Shown: positions 63,644 to 64,000 of the stretch, piece after piece
Position numbering within the stretch: the first letter of the stretch is position 1
How the letters are laid out: the number at the start of each line of letters is the position of its first letter
Assembly (NCBI RefSeq): GCF_014698835.1
Contig: NZ_JACJTU010000029.1
Location: 28,606 to 92,605 of the forward strand
Direction: 5' to 3'
DNA: 64,000 bases
Source: Nostoc paludosum FACHB-159
Lineage (GTDB): Bacteria; Cyanobacteriota; Cyanobacteriia; Cyanobacteriales; Nostocaceae
The notes under the pieces: generated by a model
The model's input: the letters and a program-made list of their open reading frames with translations, nothing else
The model's database searches: none
Told to the model about the DNA's origin: nothing
Position numbers and translations under genes: made by a program

Positions 63644-64000
63644 TCATGTCCTATTTTAGAGTTTGTGTGCGAGCGATCGCTCAAGAATCTTGATTAAACT
63701 ATCGTTTGGGAATTGCATTTGTTGATTACTATTATTTATTCTATTGAATCAATTTGAACAAACTTTATTACCAGCACTACCACATACAGCAGTTTTCTTT
63801 TGCATGAAGTACAAAGTCACTGGTTTTGAGGCAGGAGGCAGAAGGCAGTGTTTCGACTACGCGGTAATCGAGCGAAGTCGAGATTCAACAACCGTGTTTC
63901 GACTACGCGGTAATCGAGCGAAGTCGAGATTCAACAACCAGGCAGGAGCCAGAAGAATAATTTGATTTGTGAATCCTTGGTTCTGTACCTCATTTAGTTG
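63644..64000. repeat. Right-edge intergenic region with 46-bp tandem pair
   Basis: A HIP1 site near 63674, AT-rich sequence, and a 46-bp unit (GTGTTTCGACTACGCGGTAA ... CAACAACC) repeated exactly in tandem at 63848-63893 and 63894-63939 inside a GGCAGGAGGCAG run. A frame at 63744-63965 runs through these repeats and is probably not a gene. Confidence 0.75.

Noticed and set aside
63744..63965. 73-residue frame at the right edge
   Set aside because: Almost entirely made of the 46-bp tandem unit and a GGCAG repeat run.

Overview
The window comes from a filamentous, probably heterocyst-forming (Nostocales-type) cyanobacterium. The evidence is the dense HIP1 octamer (GCGATCGC), a photosystem I PsaB protein, heptanucleotide tandem repeats (STRR), many small palindromic or MITE-like repeats, very large PAS/GAF histidine kinases and c-di-GMP proteins, and a CoaR/CoaT cobalt-resistance pair. 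Genes sit on both strands with long repeat-filled gaps. I recognised no rRNA, tRNA or intact transposase.

Layout. 1-4.6 kb: a SNF2-type helicase running off the left edge, an Rpn/DUF4351 nuclease-like protein and a WYL-regulator scrap. 4.6-10.4 kb: a phosphate-binding-like protein fused to four DUF4912 modules, and a polytopic DUF6798-like membrane protein. 10.5-13.8 kb: divergent coaR and coaT around a perfect MerR-type operator. 14-15 kb: repeats. 15-36.5 kb: a carbohydrate region with GH2, galT, M24-like protein, galK, cupin, PhyH dioxygenase, GH43, a glycosyltransferase-UDP-galactopyranose mutase fusion, a GH1-RmlD fusion, a truncated galE and an ATP-grasp enzyme. Inside it lies a stand-alone psaB (psaB2 type) with a small single-span membrane protein upstream, and a GC-rich GNAT gene. 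36.5-39.8 kb: a small zinc-ribbon protein, a collapsed MFS gene and MITEs. 39.8-52.3 kb: a 1740-residue RHH/PAS/GAF hybrid kinase, a membrane GGDEF-EAL protein, two crcB fluoride channels, a PAS kinase and the N-to-C collapsed relic of a trifunctional kinase. 52.7-54.5 kb: an IDGxRPI-repeat protein and a glutathione transferase. 54.6-55.9 kb: a CRISPR array (19 repeats, 18 spacers) without cas genes. 56-62.7 kb: a 21-bp minisatellite, a phytochrome-like PAS kinase with an overlapping Rcp-type response regulator, and a REC-PAS-GGDEF-EAL protein. 62.9-64 kb: small ORFs, some of which look like fragments.

How the genes fit together. GH2, GH43 and GH1 could release sugars. GalK and GalT carry galactose into UDP-galactose, and UDP-galactopyranose mutase converts that to UDP-galactofuranose for the fused glycosyltransferase. 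The local galE is broken, so an epimerase elsewhere would be needed. CoaR senses cobalt through its precorrin-isomerase-like domain and switches on the CoaT exporter. The right half is rich in two-component and c-di-GMP signalling. Two of its proteins share the same N-terminal membrane sensor module but have different outputs.

Genome dynamics are the other theme. At least six genes are fragments or internal deletions, and several non-autonomous repeat families are present. One 113-bp family occurs three times, has clear target duplications and supplies the stop codon of an EAL protein. No single system here is plainly new. The best leads are the galactose/galactofuranose locus with its fusions, the psaB2-small membrane protein pair, the metal-ligand-less M24 protein, the DUF4912 tandem fusion and the IDGxRPI repeat protein.
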